DNA of 64,000 nt from Aureimonas populi (GTDB taxonomy: Bacteria; Pseudomonadota; Alphaproteobacteria; Rhizobiales; Rhizobiaceae): the NCBI RefSeq assembly GCF_017815515.1, contig NZ_CP072611.1, positions 3,720,001 to 3,784,000 of the forward strand. Direction: 5' to 3'. The position numbers were made by a program, and so were the translations under genes. Below, in pieces: positions 10,635 to 19,674 of the stretch; position 1 is the first letter of the stretch, and the number at the start of each line of letters is the position of its first letter. The notes under the pieces were generated by a model, which searched no databases, was not told where the DNA came from, and worked only from the letters and a program-made list of their open reading frames with translations.

Positions 10635-10959
10635 GAGAAATCCGGCCCTTCGCCCGCGCCTTCTTGTTGGCGCGGGGGCGGAAAGGCAAGCGGTGCGCTC
10701 CTTGCGGCGCATCTTTCGCGCAAATTCGTTCGCGATCATGCTCGCACACCCTTTATAGCGATTACAAACTTGCCTATAAGGCGGCCAACCACTCCAGCGA
10801 CCGGCGTGGAGTCATAGCGCCGATCTCATGTGGCCCGCTCGCGGGCCTCGAGGCGGACGGGCGGAAATGGTCGTACCCGCATTTTTCCAGCGCGCCGCGC
10901 CGGCGCGCGGGGGCGTTCGCCTTTCGGACATCATTGGTTCGGGAAGGAACGAGAGCCCC
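10635..10959. other. Divergent ccmA-acnA intergenic region
   Basis: 325 bp without a gene. It contains an A/T-rich centre near 10750-10781 with two opposed promoter-like -10 elements, then, in the acnA leader, two perfect hairpins: GGCCCGC/GCGGGCC (10832-10838 with 10841-10847) and an 8-bp GC stem with a 3-base loop (10890-10897 with 10901-10908). The acnA ribosome-binding site GGAAGGA (about 10942-10948) closes the region. I see no recognisable riboswitch. Confidence 0.6.
10750..10781. promoter_or_regulatory. Symmetric back-to-back promoter candidates for ccmA and acnA
   Basis: Inverted repeat CCTTTATAG (10750-10758) and CTATAAGG (10774-10781). Read rightward, TTTATA (10752-10757), 17 bp and TATAAG (10775-10780) look like -35/-10 for acnA. 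Read leftward, TTATAG (10779-10774), 16 bp and TATAAA (10757-10752) do so for ccmA. The two promoters would overlap almost completely and so compete, or be shared by one dyad-binding regulator. This is inference from consensus similarity only. Confidence 0.4.
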
Positions 10960-13722
<2,763 letters not shown>

Positions 13723-13740
13723 GCGGCGGGCAGCCATCGA

Positions 13741-13772
13741 GGAGGCCGGGCTTGCGCCCGGCCTCCCTCTCA
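13741..13772 (+). terminator. Terminator hairpin after acnA
   Basis: Perfect 11-bp stem GGAGGCCGGGC (13741-13751), loop TTGC, GCCCGGCCTCC (13756-13766), 18 bases after the acnA stop. No clear U-run follows (CTCTCACC), so termination may be weaker than canonical. Confidence 0.6.
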
Positions 13773-13819
13773 CCCGCAATTGACTGGCCGGTGTCCGGGA
13801 CGGTAGCTAGCGTCTGCCC

Positions 13820-14629
13820 ATGACACGCCAGCCCGACCTTTCGCCCGCGCATTCCGCCCCGTGCGCCATCAGCAGACGCCGCGTGCTCGCGCTGGTCGCC
13901 CTGTCGACGCTCGCTTTGCCCGCGAGAGCGGAAATGGTGGGCACCAGCGAGCAGGTGTCCGGCGTGGTCGAGCTTTTCACGAGCCAGGGCTGCGCATCCT
14001 GCCCCCCGGCCGACAAGGTTCTCTCCGCGCTGGCGGAGCGCGACGACATTCTCGCCCTCTCCTACCATGTCGATTACTGGGACTATATCGGCTGGAAGGA
14101 CGCCTTCGGCAGCCGCGAGAACACCGAGCGCCAGCGCGCCTACGGCAAGGCGCTGGCCGTGCGCTCGATCTACACTCCCCAGATGATCGTCAACGGCGTG
14201 GCGGAGGTCGCGGGCCCCCACGAGGCCGTGGTGGACGCCGCCATTCGCGACACGCGCCCGCGCGACACGGCCAGCGTGCGCCTGACGCTGAACGACCGGA
14301 TGCTGCAGGTGCGGGCCGAGGGCAGGCCCACCACCGACTCCCCCGGCATGGAGCCCGTGCTCGTCCTCGTCACCTTTCGCAACGAGACCATGACCAATGT
14401 GGGACGGGGCGAGAATCAGGGCCGGCAGCTGAAGAACAGCCATTCCGTCCGCTATTTCAGGGTGCTTGGCGCGCTGGCGGACAGGCCGCTGGATATCGAG
14501 ATGCCCGTTTCCATGCTGGCCGATCCCGATGGTGGGGCCACCGGCTGTGCCGCCTTCGTCCAGATGATGGGCGAGGGCGGCGAACCCGGCCCCATCATCG
14601 CCGCCGCGCAGCTTACGCTGACGCCCTGA
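13820..14629 (+). CDS. DUF1223 secreted thioredoxin-like protein
   Basis: A 269-residue exported protein of family DUF1223, common next to acnA in Hyphomicrobiales. The N-terminus has an arginine pair and a hydrophobic signal region (SRRRVLALVALSTLALPARA, cleavage likely near residue 37), possibly a Tat-type signal. The mature part opens with a thioredoxin-like strand and redox-type motif FTSQGCASCPPAD (CxxC), followed by LSYHVDYWDYIGWKD and a cis-proline-like YTPQMIVNG. Function is unproven; a periplasmic thiol role is a reasonable inference. Start at ATG 13820. Confidence 0.82.
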   Translation: MTRQPDLSPAHSAPCAISRRRVLALVALSTLALPARAEMVGTSEQVSGVVELFTSQGCASCPPADKVLSALAERDDILALSYHVDYWDYIGWKDAFGSRENTERQRAYGKALAVRSIYTPQMIVNGVAEVAGPHEAVVDAAIRDTRPRDTASVRLTLNDRMLQVRAEGRPTTDSPGMEPVLVLVTFRNETMTNVGRGENQGRQLKNSHSVRYFRVLGALADRPLDIEMPVSMLADPDGGATGCAAFVQMMGEGGEPGPIIAAAQLTLTP

Positions 14630-14731
14630 CGCCGCGCGCGGGGGAACGGCTTTGCGCCGCGCCCCGTTTGGTGTCACGATAAGCGTCGTTCGCGATGGCG
14701 GACGGGTTTCCAGAGGAAGACGGGAAGCGAA

Positions 14732-15097
14732 TTGAGTATGGAGGGACTGCCGCCGCCGATCGATCTCGCCGCGATTCGGAAGAACGGCCAATCTCCCACC
14801 GTCGTATCCTTCGACCGGCGCGAACTGTCGGAGATTCTGAAGGTCTACGGCCGGATGGTGGCGGCGGGCGAATGGCGCGACTATGCCATCGACACGCTGA
14901 AAGACCGCGCCGTCTTCTCCATCTTCCGCCGCTTCTCCGAGATGCCGATCTACCGGGTGGAGAAGGACCCCAGGCTCGCGCGCCGGCAAGGCGCCTTCAG
15001 CGTGATCGCCGCAGGCGGCCTGGTGATGAAGCGGGGCCACGATCTGGCCCAGGTGCTGCGCGTCTTCGACAAGAGCCTGAAGCTGGTGGGCGAATAG
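14732..15097 (+). CDS. DUF2794 domain protein
   Basis: A 121-residue alphaproteobacterial protein of unknown function (DUF2794). Family features are VVSFDRRELSEILKVYGRMV, GEWRDYAID and FSIFRRFSEMPIYRVEK. No signal or membrane segment, so it is probably cytosolic. It could start at TTG 14732 or ATG 14738; GAGGAAG (about 14713-14719) is upstream of both and the choice changes only two residues. It converges on the BLUF gene with six bases between stops. Confidence 0.8.
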   Translation: MSMEGLPPPIDLAAIRKNGQSPTVVSFDRRELSEILKVYGRMVAAGEWRDYAIDTLKDRAVFSIFRRFSEMPIYRVEKDPRLARRQGAFSVIAAGGLVMKRGHDLAQVLRVFDKSLKLVGE

Positions 15098-15103
15098 AAG
15101 CCG

Positions 15104-15541
15104 TCAGGCCGCCAACCCCTCTTCGTCACGGACGAGGTCCTTGAGCAGCGCATGAATGCGTGCCTTGTCCAGAGCTTCGGGATCGAAGCCGCTGGAAAGG
15201 CCGATTTCGGCGAAGCGATACGCGTTCTTCGACGAACGGCCGACGAACCCCATGGCCCATGTCGCGAAGCTGCGTTCTTCGATCGGCTCGATCGCCAGCA
15301 CCGATACGTCGCCGTGCCGCTCGTCCTGCTGGATACGCTCGAAGGTGGATTCCACCGCCTCCAGCGGCCCTTCCAGAATCTGCGCGAAGCAGCCCGCGTT
15401 GAACAGGAGCGCCCCCGTCACGCCGGCGCGCTCATTGTTGCGCCGGCTGGTGTCAAGGATGGCCTCGACCTCGCGCGCAAGGTCGCTCTCCTCGCCCGCG
15501 ATATGGTTCCGGCTGTAATAGACAAGCTGGTAGAGGGACAT
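15104..15541 (-). CDS. BLUF-domain blue-light sensor
   Basis: A 145-residue stand-alone BLUF photoreceptor that should bind FAD and respond to blue light. All key positions are present: Tyr8 (LVYYSRN), Asn36 (NNERAGVTG), Gln54 (CFAQILEG), and Trp95/Met97 (FATWAMGF). Residues ~100-145 form a short helical cap with no output domain. ATG 15541 is used; an earlier in-frame ATG (15559) lies inside the preceding gene. It begins 14 bp after the PAS-GGDEF-EAL gene, on the same strand, so it is likely co-transcribed and may control that protein in trans. Confidence 0.9.
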   Translation of the reverse strand: MSLYQLVYYSRNHIAGEESDLAREVEAILDTSRRNNERAGVTGALLFNAGCFAQILEGPLEAVESTFERIQQDERHGDVSVLAIEPIEERSFATWAMGFVGRSSKNAYRFAEIGLSSGFDPEALDKARIHALLKDLVRDEEGLAA

Positions 15542-15555
15542 GGTGGTTTCCGAAG

Positions 15556-17160
15556 TCAACGATCAAGGAACGCGCCGATACTGGCGGAGGCCATCGGCCG
15601 GCCGGTGAAATAGCCTTGGACGTGCGTGCAATGCTCGCCGCGAATGCGCTCGAGCTGCTCGGCCGTCTCCACCCCCTCCGCCGTGATCGCCATGCCGAGG
15701 CTGGAGCCCAGCCGGGCGATGGCCTTGAGAATGGCGGCGCTTTCGGGATTCTCGCTCGCGCCCTGGATGAAGGAGCGGTCGATCTTGATCTTGTCGAAGG
15801 GGAATTTCTGAAGATAGCTGAGGGACGAATAGCCAGTGCCGAAATCGTCCATCGAGATGCGCACGCCCATGTCGCGCAGGCGGGCAAGGGCAGCCAGCAC
15901 GCTCTGCGTCTCGTCGAGCAGCGCGCTTTCGGTGATCTCGATCTCCAGCCGGTGCGCCGGCAGGCCCGACTGCGCAAGCGCCGACAGAACCGTCTCCACC
16001 AGCGTCCCGTCCTTGAACTGCACGGGGGAGACGTTGACCGCCACCGTCATAGGATCGGGCCACCCGGCGGCAGTGGTGCAGGCCGTGCGCAGAACCCACT
16101 CACCGATCTTGCCGATGAGCCCCGTTTCCTCCGCCAGCGGAATGAAGCTGAGAGGCGAAATGCGGCCGCGCGTGGGATGGTCCCAGCGCAGCAGCGCCTC
16201 GAACCCCGTCACTTTATTACCGGAGAGCTCGAGGAAAGGCTGGTAATGAAGCTCGAACTGCCGCAGCGCCAGCGCACGGCGAAGATCGACTTCAAGCTCG
16301 CGACGCTCGCGAATCGAGGCGTCCATGCCGGTCTCGAAGAGGCGGAACTGGCCGCGCCCGCCGCGCTTGGCCTCATGCAGCGCCAGTTCTGCGTCGCGCA
16401 TCAGGTCTCTGGCCGAAAGGCCTTCCTCCTGCACGGCCACCCCGACGCTTGCCGCGATATTCACGGTGTGGCCGCCAAGAACGTAGGTGCGGCCCACAAG
16501 GTCGACCAGCCGTTTCGCAAGCCTTTCGGCATCCGCCGCCGAGCCGGCCCCCGTTTGCACCACGACGAACTCGTCACCGCCGATCCGCGCGATGCAGTCG
16601 CCCTTGCGGCAGGCCGCGCGCAGACGGCTGGCCACCTTGGCGATGAGGCGATCGCCGATCTCGTGCCCGAGCGTGTCGTTGATGATCTTGAAACGGTCGA
16701 GATCAAGGCAGTGGACCGCGACGCCCTGCCCTTCCCCGCGTGAGGAAAGAAGCGCCCGGCTCAATTCCTCATGCAGGCCACCGCGCGTCGCGAGCCCCGT
16801 CAGCTCGTCGGTCTCCGCCTGCGTCGCGGCACCACATCCGACGCTCGAGGTGAGGCTCAACACCGCACCTGCGGCCACCGCCATGCCGACCCGCGCCTCG
16901 TACCGCCCGCCCCGTGCGCTCACCAGCGCCAGCGGCCCCGCGCCGGAACGCATGATCTGCTCGAAAGCCCCTTCGGCAAAAATCGCATCGAGCGGCTGGC
17001 CCACGATCCGCTCGCCCAGTTCTTGCCGCGCCGCCCCGTTCGCGAAGACGACCCGCCCCGCGCTATCGAGCGCCAGCACCGGGTGCCCGATCGCGTTGAG
17101 GATGGCCCCGGACGAGGGCCTCTCCTCGGCATCGGAACTGAAAGGAAGCGGGATAGACAT
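15556..17160 (-). CDS. PAS-GGDEF-EAL cyclic-di-GMP synthase/phosphodiesterase
   Basis: A 534-residue cytosolic signalling protein: PAS-like region (about 15-80), GGDEF (about 110-265), EAL (about 290-530). The cyclase site IGGDEF is intact (residues 194-198) and is preceded by an RxxD inhibitory site (RKGD, 185-188). In the EAL domain the motif EALLRW (321), NVSP, EITES, DDFGTGYSSL, KIDRSF, AEGVET and QGYFTGRP are all present, so both activities look possible. ATG 17160 with AGGA upstream is preferred; a TTG at 17199 is an alternative. Followed by the BLUF gene, suggesting light input to c-di-GMP. Confidence 0.9.
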   Translation of the reverse strand: MSIPLPFSSDAEERPSSGAILNAIGHPVLALDSAGRVVFANGAARQELGERIVGQPLDAIFAEGAFEQIMRSGAGPLALVSARGGRYEARVGMAVAAGAVLSLTSSVGCGAATQAETDELTGLATRGGLHEELSRALLSSRGEGQGVAVHCLDLDRFKIINDTLGHEIGDRLIAKVASRLRAACRKGDCIARIGGDEFVVVQTGAGSAADAERLAKRLVDLVGRTYVLGGHTVNIAASVGVAVQEEGLSARDLMRDAELALHEAKRGGRGQFRLFETGMDASIRERRELEVDLRRALALRQFELHYQPFLELSGNKVTGFEALLRWDHPTRGRISPLSFIPLAEETGLIGKIGEWVLRTACTTAAGWPDPMTVAVNVSPVQFKDGTLVETVLSALAQSGLPAHRLEIEITESALLDETQSVLAALARLRDMGVRISMDDFGTGYSSLSYLQKFPFDKIKIDRSFIQGASENPESAAILKAIARLGSSLGMAITAEGVETAEQLERIRGEHCTHVQGYFTGRPMASASIGAFLDR

Positions 17161-17296
17161 GACATGGTCCTGATCGGCTACCAGGGTAAACTGGATCAAA
17201 AACCTTAAGACTATGTCGAATGAAGAAGTTCCAATCAGAGCGGGTCACTTTTTCTCGAAGAGAGACCCGTTTTTAAATTAACAACTGCACAATGAT

Positions 17297-17320
17297 GCTT
17301 TGCCGGCTATGGAGCAAAGC
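17297..17320 (-). terminator. Hairpin after the isochorismatase-like gene
   Basis: Perfect inverted repeat GCTTTGC (17297-17303) and GCAAAGC (17314-17320), 15 bases past the stop of the minus-strand gene and upstream of the GGDEF-EAL start. T-rich but interrupted sequence follows on the minus strand. It would separate the two transcription units. Confidence 0.4.
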
Positions 17321-17335
17321 GTGCCGGCAACCCTG

Positions 17336-17908
17336 TCAGCGCAGGCCGGCCATGGCGGCTACGACCTCCTCGGTCCATACGATCCTGGCGAACTCGTCCG
17401 AAAGATTGGCCAGTGTCATGGCGTGGATATCCTCGGCAAGGTGGTAGTCGCCATCCGGTCCCACCCGGTCGAACGTCCAGGCTGCGTCGCGCACCAGCCA
17501 CGCCTCGAAGCCCAGATTGCCGGCCATGCGCGTCGTCGTCTCCACGCAATGATTGGTGGTGACACCGCAGATCACCAGCCGGGACACGCCTCCGTCCCGC
17601 AGCCGCCATTCCAGGTCGGTGCCGATGAAGGCGCTGTTCACGCGCTTCACGATCACCACCTCGCCCGGTTCCTCGCGTCCCTTGTCCATGACTTCCCCGC
17701 CGCTCGCCCCCGGCGCGAAGGATGAGGAGGGCGCAAGGCTCTGATGGCGGATATGGAAAATCGGCGCCCCTGCGGCGCGAAACGCGGCCAGGAGATCGGC
17801 GATGCGGTCCATGGCGTGCGGATTGTTGCGTCGCCTGCCGGCGGCCTCCCATTCCTCGAACGCCTTCTGCGCATCGATGACGACGAGCGCGGTTCGCTCC
17901 GTGCTCAT
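17336..17908 (-). CDS. Isochorismatase-family cysteine hydrolase
   Basis: A 190-residue alpha/beta cysteine hydrolase. The catalytic triad is readable as Asp12 (VVIDAQ), Lys88 (VKRVNSAFIGT) and Cys121 (GVTTNHCVETT), so an active amidase-type hydrolase is expected. The substrate is unknown; relatives act on nicotinamide, N-carbamoyl compounds or isochorismate, and the short C-terminus resembles the general cysteine-hydrolase branch. Its ATG overlaps the stop of the upstream acetyltransferase gene (ATGA), so the pair is one operon. Confidence 0.85.
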   Translation of the reverse strand: MSTERTALVVIDAQKAFEEWEAAGRRRNNPHAMDRIADLLAAFRAAGAPIFHIRHQSLAPSSSFAPGASGGEVMDKGREEPGEVVIVKRVNSAFIGTDLEWRLRDGGVSRLVICGVTTNHCVETTTRMAGNLGFEAWLVRDAAWTFDRVGPDGDYHLAEDIHAMTLANLSDEFARIVWTEEVVAAMAGLR

Positions 17909-18462
17909 GCGATCGTACCGGGATAGGCGCCCTCGTTCGGCAGGCTCGCCTTGCCGTCACCCAGCGACTTCTGCATCAGCACCGTGTCGAGCCAGCGCCC
18001 GAACTTGAAGCCGGAGCCCTCGAAGACGCCGATCAGGCGAAAGCCGAGCTTCTCGTGCAGGCGAATCGAGGCCTTGTGCTCCGAACCGCCGATCACCGCG
18101 ATCATCTGCCGGAAGCCGGCCTCCTCGCACAGTTCGACGAGGCGCTCGAGCAGAGCCGTGCCGATGCCCCGCCCCTGCGCCGCCGGCGCCAGATAGATCG
18201 AATCCTCCACCGACCAGCGATAGGCCGGGCGCGTGCGGAACGGGCCGGCATAGGCGTAGGCGATGACCGTGCCGTCCGTGTCGCAGGCAACGATGTAGGG
18301 ATAGCCCTGCCCGGCCAGCGTGTCGAAGCGGGCGGCCATTTCCGTTTCGCGGGGCGGCGTCAGCTCGAAGCTGGCCGTGCCGTGCAGGACGGCATGCTCG
18401 TAGATCTCGGTGATGGCGGGAATATCGGCGGATCGGGCGGGGCGAAGAACGAAGGCGCTCAT
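17905..18462 (-). CDS. GNAT N-acetyltransferase, phosphinothricin/methionine-derivative type
   Basis: A 185-residue acetyltransferase similar to the Pat/Bar/MddA (YncA) group. Features: N-terminal RPARSADIPAITEIYEHAV, GTASFEL, the aromatic VEDSIYLAP strand, the acetyl-CoA loop QGRGIGTALLERL, and HEKLGFRLIGVFEGSGFKFG. Such enzymes acetylate phosphinothricin, methionine sulfoximine or related amino acids. Coupled to the downstream isochorismatase-like hydrolase by a four-base overlap, so both may act on the same small nitrogen compound. Confidence 0.85.
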   Translation of the reverse strand: MSAFVLRPARSADIPAITEIYEHAVLHGTASFELTPPRETEMAARFDTLAGQGYPYIVACDTDGTVIAYAYAGPFRTRPAYRWSVEDSIYLAPAAQGRGIGTALLERLVELCEEAGFRQMIAVIGGSEHKASIRLHEKLGFRLIGVFEGSGFKFGRWLDTVLMQKSLGDGKASLPNEGAYPGTIA

Positions 18463-18545
18463 GGGACACTCGGGGAGAGAGACATCGCTGATATGCCTTC
18501 CTTAGCCCCCTGCCCGACCCTTCTCAACGAGAAGCTGGAAGCGCA

Positions 18546-18573
18546 AACGGAAAGGGCGGCCCGAAGGCCGCCC
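18546..18573 (-). terminator. Terminator of the BI-1 family gene
   Basis: On the minus strand GGGCGGCC-TTCG-GGCCGCCC (18573-18554) with a stable UUCG tetraloop, followed by TTTCCGTTT, 30 bases after the stop of the Bax inhibitor-1 family gene. Confidence 0.7.
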
Positions 18574-18602
18574 GCTCTGCCATCTGCCGAGGCGACGCGC
18601 GA

Positions 18603-19382
18603 TTATTCGCGATTGCCGAAGAACTGCAGCATGAACATGAACATGTTGATGAAGTTCAGGTACAGGGAGAGCGCGCCCATGATGGCCTTGCGGCCCGCCA
18701 CCAGCGTGTCGTCGCCCTCGAAATACATCTCCTTGATGCGCTGCGTGTCGTAGGCGGTCAGGCCGGCGAAGACGAGAACGCCGATGACCGACACGGCGAA
18801 GCCGAGCGCCGAGGACTGCAGGAAGATGTTGACGATCATCGCGATGATGACGCCGAACAGGCCCATCACCAGGAAGGAGCCCCAGCCGGAGAGGTCGCGC
18901 TTGGTGGTGTAGCCGAAGAGCGACAGCGCGCCGAAGGAGGCGGCGGTGATGAAGAAGACCTGGACGATCGACTCCTGCGTGAAGACGAGGAAGATCGTGG
19001 AGAGCGACAGGCCTACAAGGGCCGCGTAGCTCCAGAAGGTCGCCTGCGCGGCGCCCAGGCTCATCTTGTGCACACGGAAGGACAGGAAGAAGACCAGCGC
19101 CAGCGGCGCGAGCATCAGCACCCAGCGCAGCGGCGAGGTGAAGACGGCCACGCCCAGCGGCGTGAGCCACATATCGGGCCGGATCTGCGCGCCGCCATCG
19201 ACGGGCGTGCCCGAAGTCGCCAGCATGAACAGCCCGTAGGCGGCCACGCCGGTGATGGCGAGCCCGGCCGCCATCAGATTGTAGACCTTGAGCATGTAGC
19301 TGCGCAGGCCTTGGTCGATCTGCACATCCGCGCGGTTACCGGCGGCCGGCACCCTCGCGCCGTAGTTCCGATAATCAGCCAT
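18603..19382 (-). CDS. Bax inhibitor-1/YccA family membrane protein
   Basis: A 259-residue inner-membrane protein with seven hydrophobic segments, typical of the BI-1 (TMBIM) family, proposed to be pH-sensitive calcium leak channels or modulators of membrane proteases. Motifs include LRSYMLKVYNLMAAGLAITG, KMSLGAAQATFWSYAALVGLS split over TM2-TM3, GYTTKRDLSGWGSFL, DTQRIKEMYFEGDD and the C-terminal LYLNFINMFMFMLQFFGNR. ATG 19382 follows AAAGGAC. The leader upstream carries a very stable hairpin (19426-19473). Single gene with its own terminator. Confidence 0.92.
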   Translation of the reverse strand: MADYRNYGARVPAAGNRADVQIDQGLRSYMLKVYNLMAAGLAITGVAAYGLFMLATSGTPVDGGAQIRPDMWLTPLGVAVFTSPLRWVLMLAPLALVFFLSFRVHKMSLGAAQATFWSYAALVGLSLSTIFLVFTQESIVQVFFITAASFGALSLFGYTTKRDLSGWGSFLVMGLFGVIIAMIVNIFLQSSALGFAVSVIGVLVFAGLTAYDTQRIKEMYFEGDDTLVAGRKAIMGALSLYLNFINMFMFMLQFFGNRE

Positions 19383-19425
19383 TGTCGTTTGTCCTTTCTG
19401 CGTGTCCCGTCCGGTGTCTGCGTGC

Positions 19426-19473
19426 GGGACATCTGCATCTCCCTTCCGTGCCGAAGGGAAATGCAGATGTCCC
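19426..19473 (-). promoter_or_regulatory. Long stem-loop in the leader of the BI-1 family gene
   Basis: Two 21-base arms (19426-19446 and 19453-19473) pair except for one 2-by-2 internal mismatch, with a 6-base loop: GGGACATCTGCAT / ATGCAGATGTCCC outside and CCCTTC / GAAGGG inside. It ends 43 bases before the ATG. A second dyad GACCTC-TTC-GAGGTC lies at 19478-19492. Outer sequences around 19418-19428 and 19495-19506 could pair alternatively with the GGGAC arm. It may be a cis-acting RNA, a processing site or a repeat element; which one cannot be told here. Confidence 0.6.
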
Positions 19474-19674
19474 GGGCGACCTCTTCGAGGTCTCGTCCCA
19501 CGCACGCAAAGGCGCCGCTGGCGGGACGCCCAGCCTGCCTATGTTGAAATATGCGCAAGCCTTCCCGGTTAAACAAGAGCGCAAGGCGCTTCCCACCAAG
19601 GAATCGAACATTCCACGATTAAATTCGCGTTATGCTCGCGCCCCGGCCCGTCATTTCTGCAACCTGCGCTCGCG

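Noticed and set aside
19426..19473. The long hairpin as an attachment site or insertion-sequence end
   Set aside because: No transposase, integrase, target-site duplication or second copy is visible; kept instead as a leader structure.
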